Part shown: in pieces, positions 13,904 through 15,167 of the stretch
How positions within the stretch are numbered: position 1 is the first letter of the stretch
Layout: each line of letters starts with the position of its first letter
DNA from: GCA-2698665 sp038101125
GTDB lineage: Bacteria; Pseudomonadota; Gammaproteobacteria; GCA-002705445; GCA-002716945
DNA: 15,167 nucleotides
Direction of reading: 5' to 3'
Assembly: GCA_038101125.1 (NCBI GenBank)
Contig: JAYNVZ010000027.1
Coordinates: 1-15,167 of the forward strand
Notes under the pieces: generated by a model
The model's input: only the letters and a program-made list of their open reading frames with translations
Database searches by the model: none
Told to the model about the DNA's origin: nothing
Position numbers and translations under genes: made by a program

Positions 13904-15167
13904 TACACTACAGGATTGGCTAGACTGGCAACAAACACTCCATCCTTTAAATATTGATTTCAAACTTGAAAGAATAAAATCAGTTTATAATAAACTTAAT
14001 ATTCAAGATATTGCAAAAAAAGTAATAATAGTTGCTGGTACTAATGGAAAAGGTTCAACTGTTGCTATCTTAGAAAGTATTCTACATGAATCTAAACTGT
14101 CTGTAGGGACATTCACTTCGCCACATATCACTAGTTATAATGAGCGAATAAGGTTTAATAAGCAGAAGGTTAAAACTTCCGAATTAATTGATACCTTTAA
14201 AATGATTGATGATATTAGAGGAGATACAACTCTGACTTATTTCGAGTTTGCAACATTGACCGCATTTTACTTATTTAGTCAGCGAAAACTAGATTATGTA
14301 ATTTTAGAGGTAGGTCTTGGTGGCAGACTTGATGCTACTAATATAATTGATAGTGATTTATCTATAATTACATCTATAGGTATAGATCATACTGAGTTTT
14401 TAGGGACAACTATCGAAAGCATAGCTATGGAAAAAGCTGGTGTCATGAGGCCCTTCAAACCATGTATTTATGCCGGCAAAACACCTCCTTCATCGCTCTT
14501 TAGTTATGCTAGTAAAGTTAAATCAAGTTTGCAATATAATCAAAATAATTTTGAGGTAAAAAGACTAGAAAAGTCATGGCTATGGAGTGATTCAACGCAT
14601 CAACTTGAACTACCATTATTACCTCTAATAGGTGATTTTCAGTATGATCATGCTGCAGCATCTATTAAAGCTCTTAAGCTCATTGATCCTTCACTGCTTG
14701 ATAACATTAAATGTATTGCCGATGGTTTGAAAAATATATCTCTACTAGGACGATATCAAATTTTATCTTTATCACCAGAGATCATATTGGATGTTGCGCA
14801 TAATGAAGATTCTGCTCAAAAACTTCAAGAGAATCTTAATAAATCTCCAGCGACTTCTACAATTGCCATTATAGGCATACTCAAAGACAAAGATGTTTAT
14901 AGTTTAATTAAACCAATGATTGATATTGTTGATAAATGGTATTGTGTAACAATTGATAGTGCTAGAGGCATGAATGCAAAAGAAATTAAAACCAGAATGT
15001 CTACATTAGTAAGCAAAGAAAAGATATATGCTTGTGATTCAATGCAAGATGCTACCTCTAAAGTTGTCTCTCAATTAAACAAAGATAGTAGATTAATCGT
15101 CTATGGTTCATTTTATACTGTGTCAGAATATTTATCTTGTCATAAATTATCAAATATTGGTCAAGCA
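13887..15167 (+). CDS. folC: Dihydrofolate/folylpolyglutamate synthase, 3' end just missing
   Basis: Adds glutamate to dihydropteroate (making dihydrofolate) and to folates. The frame is open to the right edge, giving 427 codons; the family is about 420-430, so the stop must lie just outside. The start is GTG at 13887, inside the end of accD: an in-frame stop at 13872 and the lack of another start nearby leave little choice. The N-terminus (LQDWLDWQQTLHPLNIDF) is typical. The ATP P-loop is GTNGKGST at 51-58. LEVGLGGRLDATN, SIGIDHTEFLG and EKAGVMRP bind metal and nucleotide. LDVAHNEDS belongs to the C-terminal domain, and IVYGSFYTVSEYL is the usual C-terminal block. Confidence 0.94.
   Translation, partial: MKKNLNTLQDWLDWQQTLHPLNIDFKLERIKSVYNKLNIQDIAKKVIIVAGTNGKGSTVAILESILHESKLSVGTFTSPHITSYNERIRFNKQKVKTSELIDTFKMIDDIRGDTTLTYFEFATLTAFYLFSQRKLDYVILEVGLGGRLDATNIIDSDLSIITSIGIDHTEFLGTTIESIAMEKAGVMRPFKPCIYAGKTPPSSLFSYASKVKSSLQYNQNNFEVKRLEKSWLWSDSTHQLELPLLPLIGDFQYDHAAASIKALKLIDPSLLDNIKCIADGLKNISLLGRYQILSLSPEIILDVAHNEDSAQKLQENLNKSPATSTIAIIGILKDKDVYSLIKPMIDIVDKWYCVTIDSARGMNAKEIKTRMSTLVSKEKIYACDSMQDATSKVVSQLNKDSRLIVYGSFYTVSEYLSCHKLSNIGQA

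Overview
The window is AT-rich and gene-dense, and it looks like a gammaproteobacterial chromosome segment, probably from a lineage with a streamlined or reduced genome. The main evidence is the gene order leuC-leuD-leuB-asd-fimV-truA-trpF-trpB-trpA-accD-folC, a conserved gammaproteobacterial block (the Pseudomonas/Xanthomonas type of arrangement). The tRNA-Arg(CCU) also resembles the gammaproteobacterial argW type. Most gene junctions in the block overlap, and strong Shine-Dalgarno sites are rare. A run of exactly 100 N shows that this is a scaffolded draft assembly. I cannot name the species.

Region 1 (1-1134): a lipoprotein gene cut by the left edge, then a small secreted Cys-containing protein, neither of which I recognise. 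The two share almost identical DNA over the hydrophobic core of their signal peptides. A G-rich stretch follows, then a minus-strand tRNA-Arg(CCU) whose 3' end points at the two unknown genes. Region 2 (1135-3338): tsaB on the plus strand converges on a minus-strand pair, sco (SCO1/SenC copper chaperone) and psd (phosphatidylserine decarboxylase). The convergent genes share a CTAG in which both stop codons lie. Between sco and aroC is a short divergent promoter region with a good plus-strand -10 box.

Region 3 (3339-15167): twelve collinear plus-strand genes: aroC, leuC, leuD, leuB, asd, a fimV-like gene, truA, trpF, trpB, trpA, accD and folC (cut by the right edge). Only the aroC/leuC (14 bp) and truA/trpF (47 bp) junctions have spacers; every other junction overlaps by 1-17 bp. 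The genes make chorismate, leucine, the Asp-semialdehyde branch, tryptophan (last three activities), malonyl-CoA and folylpolyglutamate, together with a tRNA pseudouridine synthase and a FimV/HubP-like protein.

The most notable points are: leuD is split by one in-frame TAA although both halves are conserved; the FimV-like protein is very small, apparently lacks LysM, and carries a 37-residue tandem repeat whose array coincides with the assembly gap; and the unknown exported gene pair beside the tRNA shares signal-peptide DNA. I see no CRISPR array, insertion sequence, phage gene or recognisable defence system. Apart from these points the window is core metabolism.
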